From the NCBI GenBank assembly GCA_006844765.1, contig SPJV01000153.1:1-27183 (forward strand): a DNA stretch of 27,183 bases. Reading direction: 5' to 3'. Origin of the DNA: Alphaproteobacteria bacterium. GTDB taxonomy: Bacteria; Pseudomonadota; Alphaproteobacteria; UBA8366; Aestuariispiraceae. Position numbers and translations under genes: made by a program. The notes under the pieces are model-generated. The model saw nothing but the letters and a program-made list of their open reading frames with translations, had not been told where the DNA came from and did no database searches. Positions 16,539 to 24,701 of the stretch are shown here, in pieces (the first letter of the stretch is position 1; each line of letters starts with the position of its first letter).

Positions 16539-16567
16539 ATCATAGTGTTCGCAACGCGTCCCGGCAA
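16539..16567 (-). promoter_or_regulatory. Candidate sigma-70-type promoter of ppiD-trpE
   Basis: On the minus strand TTGCCG (16562-16567, 4 of 6 matches to TTGACA) and TATGAT (16539-16544, 5 of 6 matches to TATAAT) are separated by exactly 17 bp. This places transcription start about 50 bp upstream of the ppiD ATG at 16478. It is the best-scoring pair I found in the 194-bp divergent gap. The tpiA promoter must lie in the same gap, but I saw no good match for it. Confidence 0.45.
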
Positions 16568-16672
16568 CCGTCAACCGCATTCCCCCGCGACACTTTCGTG
16601 TTAGCTAATTTTGCCTCGTCTTGCTATGTAGCGATAGGCATTCGAAAATGAGTCACCACAGGGGGAACGCGC

Positions 16673-17431
16673 ATGTCACGCCGGGTCTTGATCGCAGGAA
16701 ACTGGAAGATGAACGGGTTGCTGTCGGATGGTGTCGCACTCGCCCATTCGATTGCGGAAAGGGCTTGGGACAAGAACTGCTCTCTGCTGGTTTGCCCGCC
16801 TGCCACCTTGTTGATGGCAGTGGGGGAGGAATTTGCAGATACCCCAGTCGCGGTCGGGGGGCAGGACTGCCATGTGGCGGAGAATGGGGCGCATACCGGC
16901 GACATTTCCGCATCGATGCTGGCAGACCTGCATTGCCGCTATATCATTACTGGCCATTCAGAACGCCGCGCCGATCATGGTGAGACGGACGAGATTGTTC
17001 AGGCGAAGGCGAAAGCGGCCTGGGCTGCCGGTATGGCGGCGATCATCTGTGTTGGGGAAACGGAAGCCGAGCGGGAGGCGGGCGACACGCTCTCCGTCAT
17101 CTCATCCCAATGCGCCGGGTCCATCCCGGACGGCGCGACGGCAAAGAATACCGTCATTGCCTATGAACCGGTTTGGGCGATTGGGACGGGCAAGACCGCG
17201 ACGCCAGACGATGCGCAGGCCGTTCATGCCCATATACGCGCTGACCTCGCCAAACGCTTTGATGATGATATGGCGGCGCGCACAAGAATTCTCTATGGTG
17301 GCTCGATGAAGCCAAGCAATGCTGCCGATCTGCTGGCCCAACCGGATATTGACGGTGGCCTGATCGGCGGTGCCTCAATGAAGGCCGAAGACTTCCTCGC
17401 CATCGCCGATGCGGTGCCGCAGGACGCATAA
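16673..17431 (+). CDS. tpiA: Triosephosphate isomerase
   Basis: A 252-aa glycolytic TIM-barrel enzyme that interconverts dihydroxyacetone phosphate and glyceraldehyde 3-phosphate in the cytosol. All key residues are present: Asn10 and Lys12 in AGNWKMNG, His95 in ITGHSERR, Glu165 in AYEPVWAIGTGKTA, and the phosphate-binding LYGGSMKPSNA near the C-terminus. Length is standard. A purine-rich site (AGGGGGAA) precedes the ATG. In many alphaproteobacteria secG and pyrG follow; here a TauD-family dioxygenase follows 59 bp downstream. Confidence 0.97.
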   Translation: MSRRVLIAGNWKMNGLLSDGVALAHSIAERAWDKNCSLLVCPPATLLMAVGEEFADTPVAVGGQDCHVAENGAHTGDISASMLADLHCRYIITGHSERRADHGETDEIVQAKAKAAWAAGMAAIICVGETEAEREAGDTLSVISSQCAGSIPDGATAKNTVIAYEPVWAIGTGKTATPDDAQAVHAHIRADLAKRFDDDMAARTRILYGGSMKPSNAADLLAQPDIDGGLIGGASMKAEDFLAIADAVPQDA

Positions 17432-17490
17432 CGCCGCATCAGGTGTTTCTGGTGTTTCTGGTGGAAGGAAAAACAAGGGAGGGTCTCGTT

Positions 17491-18324
17491 ATGGAAGTAC
17501 AGCCATTATCCCCCAATGTTGGGGCTGAGATTTCTGGAGTCGATCTATCCAAGCCGCTTTCCGATAATGAATTCGGTGCAATCCGGCAGGCCTTTGTTGA
17601 TTGGGGCGTTGTCTTCTTCCGGGATCAGACGCTGTCGCCCGAAAATCACATAGCCTTTGCGGAGCGCTGGGGGGCGATTAACATCAACCGCTTCTTCACC
17701 CCGGTTGCCGACTACCCGATGATTGCGGAAGTTCGCAAAGAACCGGATCAGAAGAAAAATATCGGCAGCACCTGGCATACGGATCATTCCTATGATCAGG
17801 AGCCAGCGTTGGGCTCCGTCCTCTATGCGTTGGAGACACCGCCGGTTGGCGGTGACACCCAATTCGCCAGCATGTATGCCGCCTATGACGCGCTGTCGGA
17901 GGGGATGAAGGAGACGTTGGGGGGACTGAAAGCCTGGCATTCCAGTCGCCATGTCTTCGGCGCCGATGTCGTCAGCCTGTATGAAGATGGGAAACGCCGG
18001 TTTCAAAATGCCGAAAATGCTGTGCAGGACGCGTTGCATCCGGTGGTGATCACCCATCCACTTTCGGGCCGCAAAGCGCTCTATGTAAATGCCGATTTCA
18101 CGGTTCGTTTTGACGGTTGGACCAAAGAGGAAAGCCAGCCGCTGCTCGACTTCCTCTACAAGCATGGCAGACAGCCGGAATTCACCTGCCGCTTCCAGTG
18201 GAAGCCGGGATCGGTTGCCCTTTGGGATAACCGCTGTACCTGGCACTGCGCCCTAAACGACTATCACGGACACCGCCGCCTGATGCACCGCATCACGGTT
18301 GAGGGGGAGGCGCTAAGCGCCTAA
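17491..18324 (+). CDS. TauD/TfdA-family Fe(II)/2-oxoglutarate dioxygenase
   Basis: A 277-aa oxygenase that would couple 2-oxoglutarate decarboxylation to hydroxylation of an unknown substrate. The iron ligands are visible: His96 and Asp98 in STWHTDHSYD and His252 in WDNRCTWHCALNDY. Arg267 in LMHRITV, 15 residues after the last His, is the expected 2-oxoglutarate ligand by comparison with E. coli TauD. The ATG at 17491 has AAGGGAGGG 7 nt upstream and begins the family's usual N-terminus (GAEISGVDLSKPL). A GTG at 17443 would add 16 residues without such support. Taurine, alpha-ketoglutarate-dependent 2,4-D-like and other substrates are all possible. Its stop overlaps the convergent GFA gene by 4 bp. 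Confidence 0.9.
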   Translation: MEVQPLSPNVGAEISGVDLSKPLSDNEFGAIRQAFVDWGVVFFRDQTLSPENHIAFAERWGAININRFFTPVADYPMIAEVRKEPDQKKNIGSTWHTDHSYDQEPALGSVLYALETPPVGGDTQFASMYAAYDALSEGMKETLGGLKAWHSSRHVFGADVVSLYEDGKRRFQNAENAVQDALHPVVITHPLSGRKALYVNADFTVRFDGWTKEESQPLLDFLYKHGRQPEFTCRFQWKPGSVALWDNRCTWHCALNDYHGHRRLMHRITVEGEALSA

Positions 18325-18722
18325 CCGGGCATATCAGCCGCGTCGCCCATCTCCGGCAGCCAATCCAATCGGCTGTCGCAGTAATATTCCTTCTTCGGGG
18401 GTAGCGCCGTGCGAGCGTGTAGGGTTCCGACGCGGATGCCGTAGACTTTAGGGCCCTCGCCGACCGGGGCTGCGAAGATCGGGCTGCCGCAGGTCGGACA
18501 GAAGGCTTGTTGGCGTTCTCTCCCGCTATCCGCGACTTTCACATAGACCGTCGGGTGGCCCTTGGTGAGCGTGAAGCCATCCGGCGCGGTGAAGGCAACC
18601 GTCCGATAGGCACTGCCGGAAAGCGTCTGGCAATCGGTGCAGTGGCAGATGATCACATCCTCCGGATCAATCTCCGCCTCATATTCAATCCTGCCGCAAT
18701 GGCATCCGCCAGTGTGTTTCAT
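18321..18722 (-). CDS. GFA (CENP-V/Gfa) domain zinc protein
   Basis: A 133-aa protein of the GFA family, named after glutathione-dependent formaldehyde-activating enzyme. Zinc-binding cysteines follow the family pattern: GGCHCGRIEYEA (Cys7, Cys9), IICHCTDCQTLSGSAYR (Cys26, Cys28, Cys31) and FCPTCGSPIF (the final CxxC). Most GFA-family proteins have no proven formaldehyde activity, so a specific reaction should not be assigned. Length is typical. The gene is tail-to-tail with the TauD-family dioxygenase and divergent from a small membrane protein gene 54 bp away. Confidence 0.9.
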   Translation of the reverse strand: MKHTGGCHCGRIEYEAEIDPEDVIICHCTDCQTLSGSAYRTVAFTAPDGFTLTKGHPTVYVKVADSGRERQQAFCPTCGSPIFAAPVGEGPKVYGIRVGTLHARTALPPKKEYYCDSRLDWLPEMGDAADMPG

Positions 18723-18776
18723 TGTGCCGTCCTAAAAGATGATAGATATTAACTGCCATTTTAAACGGAATGTGTC

Positions 18777-19076
18777 TTGCAGGAAAAATCTAAACAAGCA
18801 GGTCTTGTTATCATTCTGTTAGTTGCAGCCGCTGCATGTTTGGCACTCAGTGTTCTGATGTTGAGCCTTTCACATGGGTCACCTAGGTTGCCCATGCTTT
18901 CTGGCTTTGCCCTAGTCGGTGCGGCGTGGCTAATCGACTATATCCTGCGCCTGCGTGTCGCTCCCCTGCAAGTCCGGTTTGGTGCTGCTGTGCTCGTCTT
19001 AACCCTTTGGGGCGGGGCTATACTTGAAGTGTATGATGATTTGTTTAAGTCCTTGATTGATTGGCTTGTTTATTGA
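18777..19076 (+). CDS. Hypothetical small membrane protein
   Basis: A possible 99-aa protein with about three hydrophobic segments (residues 9-31, 40-57 and 67-87) and a short acidic/aromatic tail (VYDDLFKSLIDWLVY). The only available start is TTG at 18777, since the frame has a stop at 18762 and no ATG or GTG before the first helix; GGAA upstream is a weak ribosome site. The stop comes 1 bp before the convergent uvrA stop. I recognise no family. The membrane-protein-like composition and lack of any better gene in the gap support it, but the weak start lowers confidence. Confidence 0.5.
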   Translation: MQEKSKQAGLVIILLVAAAACLALSVLMLSLSHGSPRLPMLSGFALVGAAWLIDYILRLRVAPLQVRFGAAVLVLTLWGGAILEVYDDLFKSLIDWLVY

Positions 19077-19077
19077 A

Positions 19078-21924
19078 TCATCCCGCCTTTTTCGTAGCCA
19101 CTTTTGGAAGGTAGGGCGCTAGGTATTGGCCGGTCAGGCTGCGTTTTACCTTTGCGACGTCTTCCGGTGTACCCATGGCGACAATCTCGCCGCCGCCATC
19201 GCCGCCTTCGGGGCCGAGATCGATCACCCAATCAGCCGTCTTGATGACTTCCAGATTATGCTCGATCACCAGAATGGTATTGCCGGTTTCCACAAGAGTT
19301 TGAAGCACTTCCAGAAGCTTCTTCACATCGTGGAAGTGCAGGCCCGTGGTCGGCTCATCCAGGACATAGAGGGTCTTGCCGGTGGCTTTCTTACTAAGTT
19401 CCTTGGCGAGTTTCACCCGCTGGGCTTCGCCGCCGGACAGGGTCGTCGCCTGCTGCCCGACCTTGATATAGCCAAGCCCGACCCGCTGTAAGGTCACCAT
19501 TTTGTCACGAATTTGGGGAACGGCCTTAAAGAAATCCGCACCCTCATCAACCGTCATGTCGAGGACCTGGGCGATTGATTTGTCGCGATAGGTGACTTCC
19601 AGCGTCTCCCGGTTATAACGCTGCCCTTTGCACTGATCGCATTGGACATAGACGTCGGGCAGGAAGTGCATCTCGATCTTGATAACGCCATCGCCCTGAC
19701 AGGCTTCACACCGACCGCCCTTCACATTGAAGCTGAAGCGGCCCGGCGCATAGCCGCGTGCCTTGGCTTCCGGCAGTCCGGCGAACCAATCCCGGATTGG
19801 CGTAAAGGCACCGGTATAGGTCGCGGGGTTGGACCGCGGTGTGCGCCCGATTGGCGATTGGTCGATATCGATGATCTTATCGAGATATTTGATGCCCTCG
19901 ATCCGGTCATGGGCGCCGGGGTTGGTTTTCGCGCCCATCAGGATTTTCGACAACGCCTGTTGCAGTGTCTCGATGATCAGGGTCGATTTGCCGGAGCCGG
20001 ATACACCTGTCACGCATGTCAGCGTGCCCAGTGGGATCGCCGCATCGACGCCCTGAAGATTGTTCTCCCGCGCGCCGAAGATTTCGAGCAACTGGGCCCT
20101 ATGGCCCTTGCGGCGTCTCTTCGGCACATCGATTTGCTGCATGCCGGTCAGATACTGGCCGGTCAGGCTCTCGGGATTGGCCATAACCTCATCCGGCAGC
20201 CCGGCCGCGACCACGTAGCCGCCATTCACTCCGGCGCCTGGACCCATATCGACAAGATAATCAGCCGCCCGTATCGCTTCTTCGTCATGTTCGACCACGA
20301 TCACCGTGTTCCCAAGATCGCGAAGCCTCTGCAGTGTCGACAACAACCGGTCATTATCCCGTTGATGCAGACCGATAGATGGCTCGTCCAGCACATAGAG
20401 AACCCCGGTCAGCCCTGAACCAATTTGCGACGCAAGGCGGATCCGCTGGCTTTCCCCACCGGACAAAGTCCCGGAGTTCCGCGACATGGAAAGATAGCTG
20501 AGGCCGACATTATTCAGGAAACCCAACCGTTCATTGATTTCCTTCAGGATGCGGAAGGCAATTTCCTTTTGCTTCTCGGTCAATTCATCATTCAAGGAGG
20601 AGAACCAACCTGCTGCCGCCCTGATGGAAAGCTGTGCAATGTCACCGATATGCTTGCCAGCGATTTTGACCGCCAGCGCTTCCTGCTTCAGACGGTGGCC
20701 GTTGCAAACCGGGCAGGGGGTCACGGCCTGGTACTTGCCGAGTTCCTCTCGCGACCAACTGCTGTCGGTTTCCTTAAACCGGCGTTCCATATTCGGGATA
20801 ACGCCCTCGAAACTTTTGGAAGTTCGATAGTTCCGCAACCCATCGTCATATTCGAAGACGATCTTGTCATCCGTCCCATAGAGCACTGTTTTTGCGACAA
20901 TCGGATCCAGATCACTGAAGGGAGTCTGGGTCGATGCCTTGTAGTGCCGTGCGATGCTTTCCAGGGTCTGCCGGTAATAGGGGGAGGTGGACGCGGCCCA
21001 GGGCGCGATGGCCCCTTGATAGAGTGACTTGGTGCGGTCAGGAACGATCAGGTCTTCATCGAACTTCATATCGGTCCCCAGCCCATCGCAGGATGGGCAG
21101 GCACCGAAGGGATTATTGAAGCTGAACAGCCGTGGTTCGATCTCTGCAATTGTGAAGCCGGAGACCGGGCAGGCGAATTTAGCGGAGAAGATGGTTTGCT
21201 CTCCGTCATCGGCATTCTCTGCGACCAGAAGTCCGTCGGACAGGTCGAGCGCGGTTTCAATGGAATCCGCAAGCCGCTGCTGAAGCTCGTCCCGCACCAC
21301 GACGCGGTCCACGACCACATCGATATTGTGCTTCAGCTTCTTATCCAGTTCCGGGATGTCTTCCAGTTCGTGATATTTGCCGTCTACCTTGACGCGCTGG
21401 AACCCTTTTTTGCGAAGGTCGCCGAATTCTTTTCTGTACTCGCCCTTGCGCCCCCGCACGATGGGGGCGAGGAGATAGAGCCGCGTGCCGTCTCCAAGTT
21501 CCATGATCCGGTCGACCATCTGGGTCACGGTCTGGCTTTCGATGGGCAGACCCGTGGCGGGAGAATAGGGGATACCCACCCGCGCCCAGAGCAGCCGCAT
21601 ATAGTCATAAATCTCCGTCACCGTGCCGACGGTGGAGCGCGGGTTCTTCGATGTTGTCTTTTGCTCGATAGAGATCGCCGGTGACAGACCTTCAATCAGG
21701 TCCACATCAGGCTTCTGCATCATCTCCAGAAACTGCCGGGCATAGGCCGACAGGCTCTCTACATAGCGTCGCTGCCCATCCGCATAGATCGTGTCGAAGG
21801 CAAGGGACGACTTGCCGGAGCCGCTAAGCCCCGTAATCACCACGAGTTGGTCCCGTGGTAAATCAACATCTACGTTGCGCAGATTATGCTCACGCGCGCC
21901 GCGCACCCGGATTTCCGGTATCAT
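19078..21924 (-). CDS. uvrA: Excinuclease ABC subunit A
   Basis: A 948-aa damage-recognition ATPase of nucleotide excision repair, acting as a dimer with UvrB. Both ABC modules are complete. Walker A GLSGSGKS is at 32-39 and GVSGSGKS in the second half; the signature motifs are LSGGESQRIRL and LSGGEAQRVKL, with Walker B VLDEPSIGLH and VLDEPTTGLH. The first zinc module reads CPVS (252-255) and CPSC (276-279), so one of the four usual cysteines is Ser255; from memory this is common in alphaproteobacteria. The second module, CEAC and CDQC, is intact. Length is normal. It is downstream of the amidase gene on the same strand, with a 144-bp gap. Confidence 0.97.
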   Translation of the reverse strand: MIPEIRVRGAREHNLRNVDVDLPRDQLVVITGLSGSGKSSLAFDTIYADGQRRYVESLSAYARQFLEMMQKPDVDLIEGLSPAISIEQKTTSKNPRSTVGTVTEIYDYMRLLWARVGIPYSPATGLPIESQTVTQMVDRIMELGDGTRLYLLAPIVRGRKGEYRKEFGDLRKKGFQRVKVDGKYHELEDIPELDKKLKHNIDVVVDRVVVRDELQQRLADSIETALDLSDGLLVAENADDGEQTIFSAKFACPVSGFTIAEIEPRLFSFNNPFGACPSCDGLGTDMKFDEDLIVPDRTKSLYQGAIAPWAASTSPYYRQTLESIARHYKASTQTPFSDLDPIVAKTVLYGTDDKIVFEYDDGLRNYRTSKSFEGVIPNMERRFKETDSSWSREELGKYQAVTPCPVCNGHRLKQEALAVKIAGKHIGDIAQLSIRAAAGWFSSLNDELTEKQKEIAFRILKEINERLGFLNNVGLSYLSMSRNSGTLSGGESQRIRLASQIGSGLTGVLYVLDEPSIGLHQRDNDRLLSTLQRLRDLGNTVIVVEHDEEAIRAADYLVDMGPGAGVNGGYVVAAGLPDEVMANPESLTGQYLTGMQQIDVPKRRRKGHRAQLLEIFGARENNLQGVDAAIPLGTLTCVTGVSGSGKSTLIIETLQQALSKILMGAKTNPGAHDRIEGIKYLDKIIDIDQSPIGRTPRSNPATYTGAFTPIRDWFAGLPEAKARGYAPGRFSFNVKGGRCEACQGDGVIKIEMHFLPDVYVQCDQCKGQRYNRETLEVTYRDKSIAQVLDMTVDEGADFFKAVPQIRDKMVTLQRVGLGYIKVGQQATTLSGGEAQRVKLAKELSKKATGKTLYVLDEPTTGLHFHDVKKLLEVLQTLVETGNTILVIEHNLEVIKTADWVIDLGPEGGDGGGEIVAMGTPEDVAKVKRSLTGQYLAPYLPKVATKKAG

Positions 21925-21943
21925 ATTTTCACCTTTTGTTAGA

Positions 21944-22004
21944 GCCCGCCCGGCCGTGGCGGGGGCAGAAGTATAGGGCGCGCTCCCCCCGCTGGCGAGG
22001 GGGC
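21944..22004 (-). repeat. Two GC-rich hairpins between amidase and uvrA
   Basis: CCCGCC (21945-21950) pairs with GGCGGG (21958-21963) around a 7-nt loop, and the stretch 21986-22003 folds as GC-rich arms (CCCCCGC against GCGAGGGGG with one wobble) around a small loop. They follow the amidase stop on its own strand and precede uvrA. Neither is followed by a clear T-run, so termination of the amidase transcript is possible but not shown. Confidence 0.4.
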
Positions 22005-22023
22005 ACAGACATTCTCCTGACAG

Positions 22024-22067
22024 TTATCGACAGAAACTTTCACACAATGTGGATAGTTTGTGGATAA
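22024..22067. promoter_or_regulatory. Cluster of DnaA-box-like 9-mers
   Basis: Three matches to the DnaA box TTATCCACA lie within 44 bp: TTATCGACA at 22024-22032 on the + strand (8 of 9), and on the - strand CTATCCACA at 22048-22056 (8 of 9) and a perfect TTATCCACA at 22059-22067. The last two have the same orientation and an 11-bp period, about one helical turn. They sit just upstream of uvrA's leader and next to the amidase stop. DnaA binding is an inference from the sequence match. Confidence 0.5.
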
Positions 22068-22068
22068 G

Positions 22069-23499
22069 TTAGAGCATTGGCCGTGTTTCGGCCTTGTCAT
22101 AGTCTGTACCAACCGCCCCTTCATACGCTGTCGCGGCACGAAAGACGTCAATGTCTCGATAAGTCTGGCCGATCAGCTGGATTCCGGTGGGCACACCATT
22201 CGGCGCGTGGCCGGTGGGGACGGAGAGGACCGGGCAACGGCTTAACATGTTGAAGGGGGAGGTCATGACCCAGCCCAGCATCGGGTTTACCTCGACCCCA
22301 TTTATCTTGCAGATATCCCGCACCTGGTTGAAGTCGGCGGGGACGGCCGGCAGGGCATTTGTTGGGCAAATAAAGAGCGAATGGCCCTTGGTCGCGCGGG
22401 TGAAGGAGGAATACATCTCCGTCGCTTTTTCCAACGACTTCAGAAATTTGGTTGATGTCGAGTTTTGGCCCTTTTCCGCGAAGATGCGCGCATAGTCGGT
22501 CAGGTCGGCCGCGTGGTTCTCCAGGTAATAGGCGATGGAGGTGCCGAATAAATGCTCCAGATAATCGATTGACGCCTGGACGGTATCCCAACCCCAGGGA
22601 ATTTCGACTTCGTTGACCTCTGCGCCCAACTCCCGAAAGTGTTCCAGCGCCTTCAAGGTGTTTTCACGCACTGCGGGATCGACTTCGTAGAACCCGAGGT
22701 CCATTGAATAAGCGATCTTCCAGCCGGAGATCGGCTTGTAGCTGGTGGGAAGCCGAAGCTTCGGCTTCAACGAGGCGATATCGTCCGGATGGGGGCCGGC
22801 GATGATGTTCTGCATCGCAATCGTATCGGCTACATTCCGCGCCAAGGGGCCGACATGGCAATAGGAATCCAGGTTAAACGGCGTGTCTTCCGGATTGCGG
22901 CCATAGGGCGGCTTGAACCCGACAACGCCGGAACAGCCGGCTGGAATGCGGATTGATCCGCCAATGTCGGAGCCTGTTGCCAGCGTCGTCATGCCGGCAG
23001 CGAGCGCTGCGCCGGATCCACCGGACGATCCCCCCGGCGTATAATCCGTATTCCAAGGGTTGCGGGTGATGCCGTTTAGTTTTGAATGGCAATATCCGGC
23101 GCAGGAGAATTCCGGCGTTGCCGTGCGGGCATGCAGGATCGCACCAGCGCGCAGAAGCCTGCCATTGATGGGGGAGGTATAGTCTGCGACCGTGCCCTTC
23201 ATGGCGATGGAGCCGTTTGACATCGGCTTACCTTTCACCGCGCTTTCATCCTTGATCGCGAGCGGTAGGCCTTCCAGTGCGCGGATGCGGGCGCCATCAC
23301 GCATATATTTCGCTTCCGCCTTACGGGCCAAACTCAAGGCTTCGTCATAATGCTTGTAGGTAAAGGCATTCAGTTTCGGATCGACCGCTTCTGCCCGGGC
23401 AATGACAGCCTCCATCAACTCGACAGGAGACAGGGATCGATCCTTGAATCGGGCAAGGGCTTCAGTGGCGGAAATATAGGCAAGGTCGGTCGTCATCAT
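22069..23499 (-). CDS. Amidase-signature family hydrolase
   Basis: A 476-aa amidase-signature enzyme that hydrolyses an amide bond. The Ser-cisSer-Lys triad is visible: Lys83 in LPLAIKDESAVKG, Ser158 in the TPGGSSGGSGAALAAG motif and the nucleophile Ser182 in GSDIGGSIRIPAG. The 24-residue gap between the two serines is the family spacing. GatA is less likely because this is a stand-alone gene without gatB or gatC. The substrate cannot be read. It is divergently transcribed from the HpbD-like gene across a 95-bp gap. In the coding strand a perfect TATAAT ends only 11 nt before the start codon, with GGGGAAAG between them. No alternative start looks better; an ATG immediately follows the first. 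Confidence 0.92.
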   Translation of the reverse strand: MMTTDLAYISATEALARFKDRSLSPVELMEAVIARAEAVDPKLNAFTYKHYDEALSLARKAEAKYMRDGARIRALEGLPLAIKDESAVKGKPMSNGSIAMKGTVADYTSPINGRLLRAGAILHARTATPEFSCAGYCHSKLNGITRNPWNTDYTPGGSSGGSGAALAAGMTTLATGSDIGGSIRIPAGCSGVVGFKPPYGRNPEDTPFNLDSYCHVGPLARNVADTIAMQNIIAGPHPDDIASLKPKLRLPTSYKPISGWKIAYSMDLGFYEVDPAVRENTLKALEHFRELGAEVNEVEIPWGWDTVQASIDYLEHLFGTSIAYYLENHAADLTDYARIFAEKGQNSTSTKFLKSLEKATEMYSSFTRATKGHSLFICPTNALPAVPADFNQVRDICKINGVEVNPMLGWVMTSPFNMLSRCPVLSVPTGHAPNGVPTGIQLIGQTYRDIDVFRAATAYEGAVGTDYDKAETRPML

Positions 23500-23546
23500 C
23501 TTTCCCCAAAATTATAATTCACAGTGTATGAAATGCTATGCGGCGG

Positions 23547-23564
23547 CTGTATTTGTGTTTACAG
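23547..23564. promoter_or_regulatory. Inverted repeat in the amidase/HpbD-like divergent promoter region
   Basis: CTGTA and TACAG form a perfect 5-bp inverted repeat with an 8-bp spacer in the middle of the 95-bp divergent gap (23500-23594). It is a plausible operator for a shared regulator, but arms this short can occur by chance. No regulator gene lies nearby in the window. Confidence 0.3.
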
Positions 23565-23594
23565 TCATCGGAACTATAGAGGGATATTGCCGCA

Positions 23595-24701
23595 ATGCGC
23601 ATTACAGAAGTTCATGTCTATGCGAAGGATCTGCCGATTGTCGGCGGGCCCTACACCATGTCACATTCGCTACTCCACGCCATAGACACGACTGTCGTCA
23701 AGATGGTTTCGGATACCGGTCTTGTCGGTTGGGGGGAAGTTGCGCCGATTGGGCCGGTCTATCAGCCCCAGCATGGCCTTGGCGCCCGCGCAGCGATTGC
23801 AGAGATGGCGCCCGGTCTGATCGGGGAGAGCGCGCTGGCGCCGTTGCTTTTCAGGCGACGCATGGACGGGTTACTGAACTCTCACAGCTACGCTAAATCG
23901 GCCCTGGATATCGCGTATCTGGATATGTTGGGGAAACATCACGGGGTCCGCGTGGCGGAACTCCTTGGTGGCGTCGCGCAGGAGCGACTACCCGGTTACT
24001 ACGCCATCGGGCTGGTGTCGCCCGATGAAGCCGCAGCGATTGCTGCTGAGAAAGTTGCCATGGGCTATCCCCGCATCCAGTTGAAAGCGGGGGGACGTGA
24101 TGTCTCCATCGATATCGAGGCGGTCCGCAAGACCTGGGAGCGGATCGGCACGTCCGCCCAGTTAATCGTTGATGCCAATCGCGGGATGACGGCCAGTGAA
24201 GCCCTACGGCTCTGCCTTGCCTGCGCGGATATCCCCTTCACGCTGGAACAGCCCTGCAACACGATGGAGGAAGTGGCTTCCCTGCGGAACAAGATCCCGC
24301 ATCCGCTGGCGCTGGATGAAAATACGGAAGGGCTGGCGGATGTGATCCGGGCAATAGTCATGGGCGCCTGCGATAGTTTCGGCTTTAAGATTTCCCGCTT
24401 CGGTGGGCCGACAGGCATGACAGCGGTGCGCGACCTCTGTGCCGCCCGCTCCATGCCGCATAATGTCGAAGACATGTGGGGCGGCGATATCGTCTCTGCG
24501 GCGATCCTGCATGTCGCCGCCACGGTTGAGCCGCGTTTGATGGAAGGGGTCTGGACCTCCGGCAACTATATCGAAGAACATTTCGATCCGGAAAATGGGA
24601 TCGCCGTGGATGCTGGCCACTTTACCCTTCCGAGTGGACCAGGACTTGGCATTACGCCGTTGGAAGACCGGATTGGAACGCTGACGGCGTCTTATGCGTG
24701 A
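23595..24701 (+). CDS. Enolase-superfamily epimerase, hydroxyproline-betaine 2-epimerase-like
   Basis: A 368-aa mandelate racemase/muconate lactonizing-type enzyme. The acid/base lysines are Lys164 (IQLKAGG) and Lys265 (GFKISRFGG); metal ligands are Asp193 (VDANRG), Glu218 (LEQPC) and Asp241/Glu242 (ALDENTEG). From memory it strongly resembles the Pelagibaca 4-hydroxyproline betaine 2-epimerase HpbD. Shared phrases include LGARAA.AEMAPGLIG, RRRMDGLL, GKH.GVRVA.LLGGVA and EGVW, with Trp320 at the position said to contact the betaine. A related activity, epimerising proline betaine or a hydroxyproline betaine, is therefore likely. The ATG at 23595 follows GAGGGATATTGCC. It overlaps the convergent hydrolase gene by 10 bp at the 3' end. 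No demethylase or transporter gene accompanies it here. Confidence 0.85.
   Translation: MRITEVHVYAKDLPIVGGPYTMSHSLLHAIDTTVVKMVSDTGLVGWGEVAPIGPVYQPQHGLGARAAIAEMAPGLIGESALAPLLFRRRMDGLLNSHSYAKSALDIAYLDMLGKHHGVRVAELLGGVAQERLPGYYAIGLVSPDEAAAIAAEKVAMGYPRIQLKAGGRDVSIDIEAVRKTWERIGTSAQLIVDANRGMTASEALRLCLACADIPFTLEQPCNTMEEVASLRNKIPHPLALDENTEGLADVIRAIVMGACDSFGFKISRFGGPTGMTAVRDLCAARSMPHNVEDMWGGDIVSAAILHVAATVEPRLMEGVWTSGNYIEEHFDPENGIAVDAGHFTLPSGPGLGITPLEDRIGTLTASYA

Noticed and set aside
16479..16580. Upstream ATG adding 34 residues to PpiD
   Set aside because: It would put a basic, low-homology stretch before the anchor helix and extend into the divergent promoter region, where a good -35/-10 pair lies downstream of it.
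17443..17490. GTG start 16 codons upstream in the dioxygenase gene
   Set aside because: It has no ribosome binding site, whereas the ATG at 17491 has AAGGGAGGG at ideal spacing and starts at the family's usual N-terminus.
19642..20418. A 258-codon plus-strand frame inside uvrA
   Set aside because: Antisense to the conserved second half of UvrA. The translation is His/Asp/Gln-rich and shows no family features.
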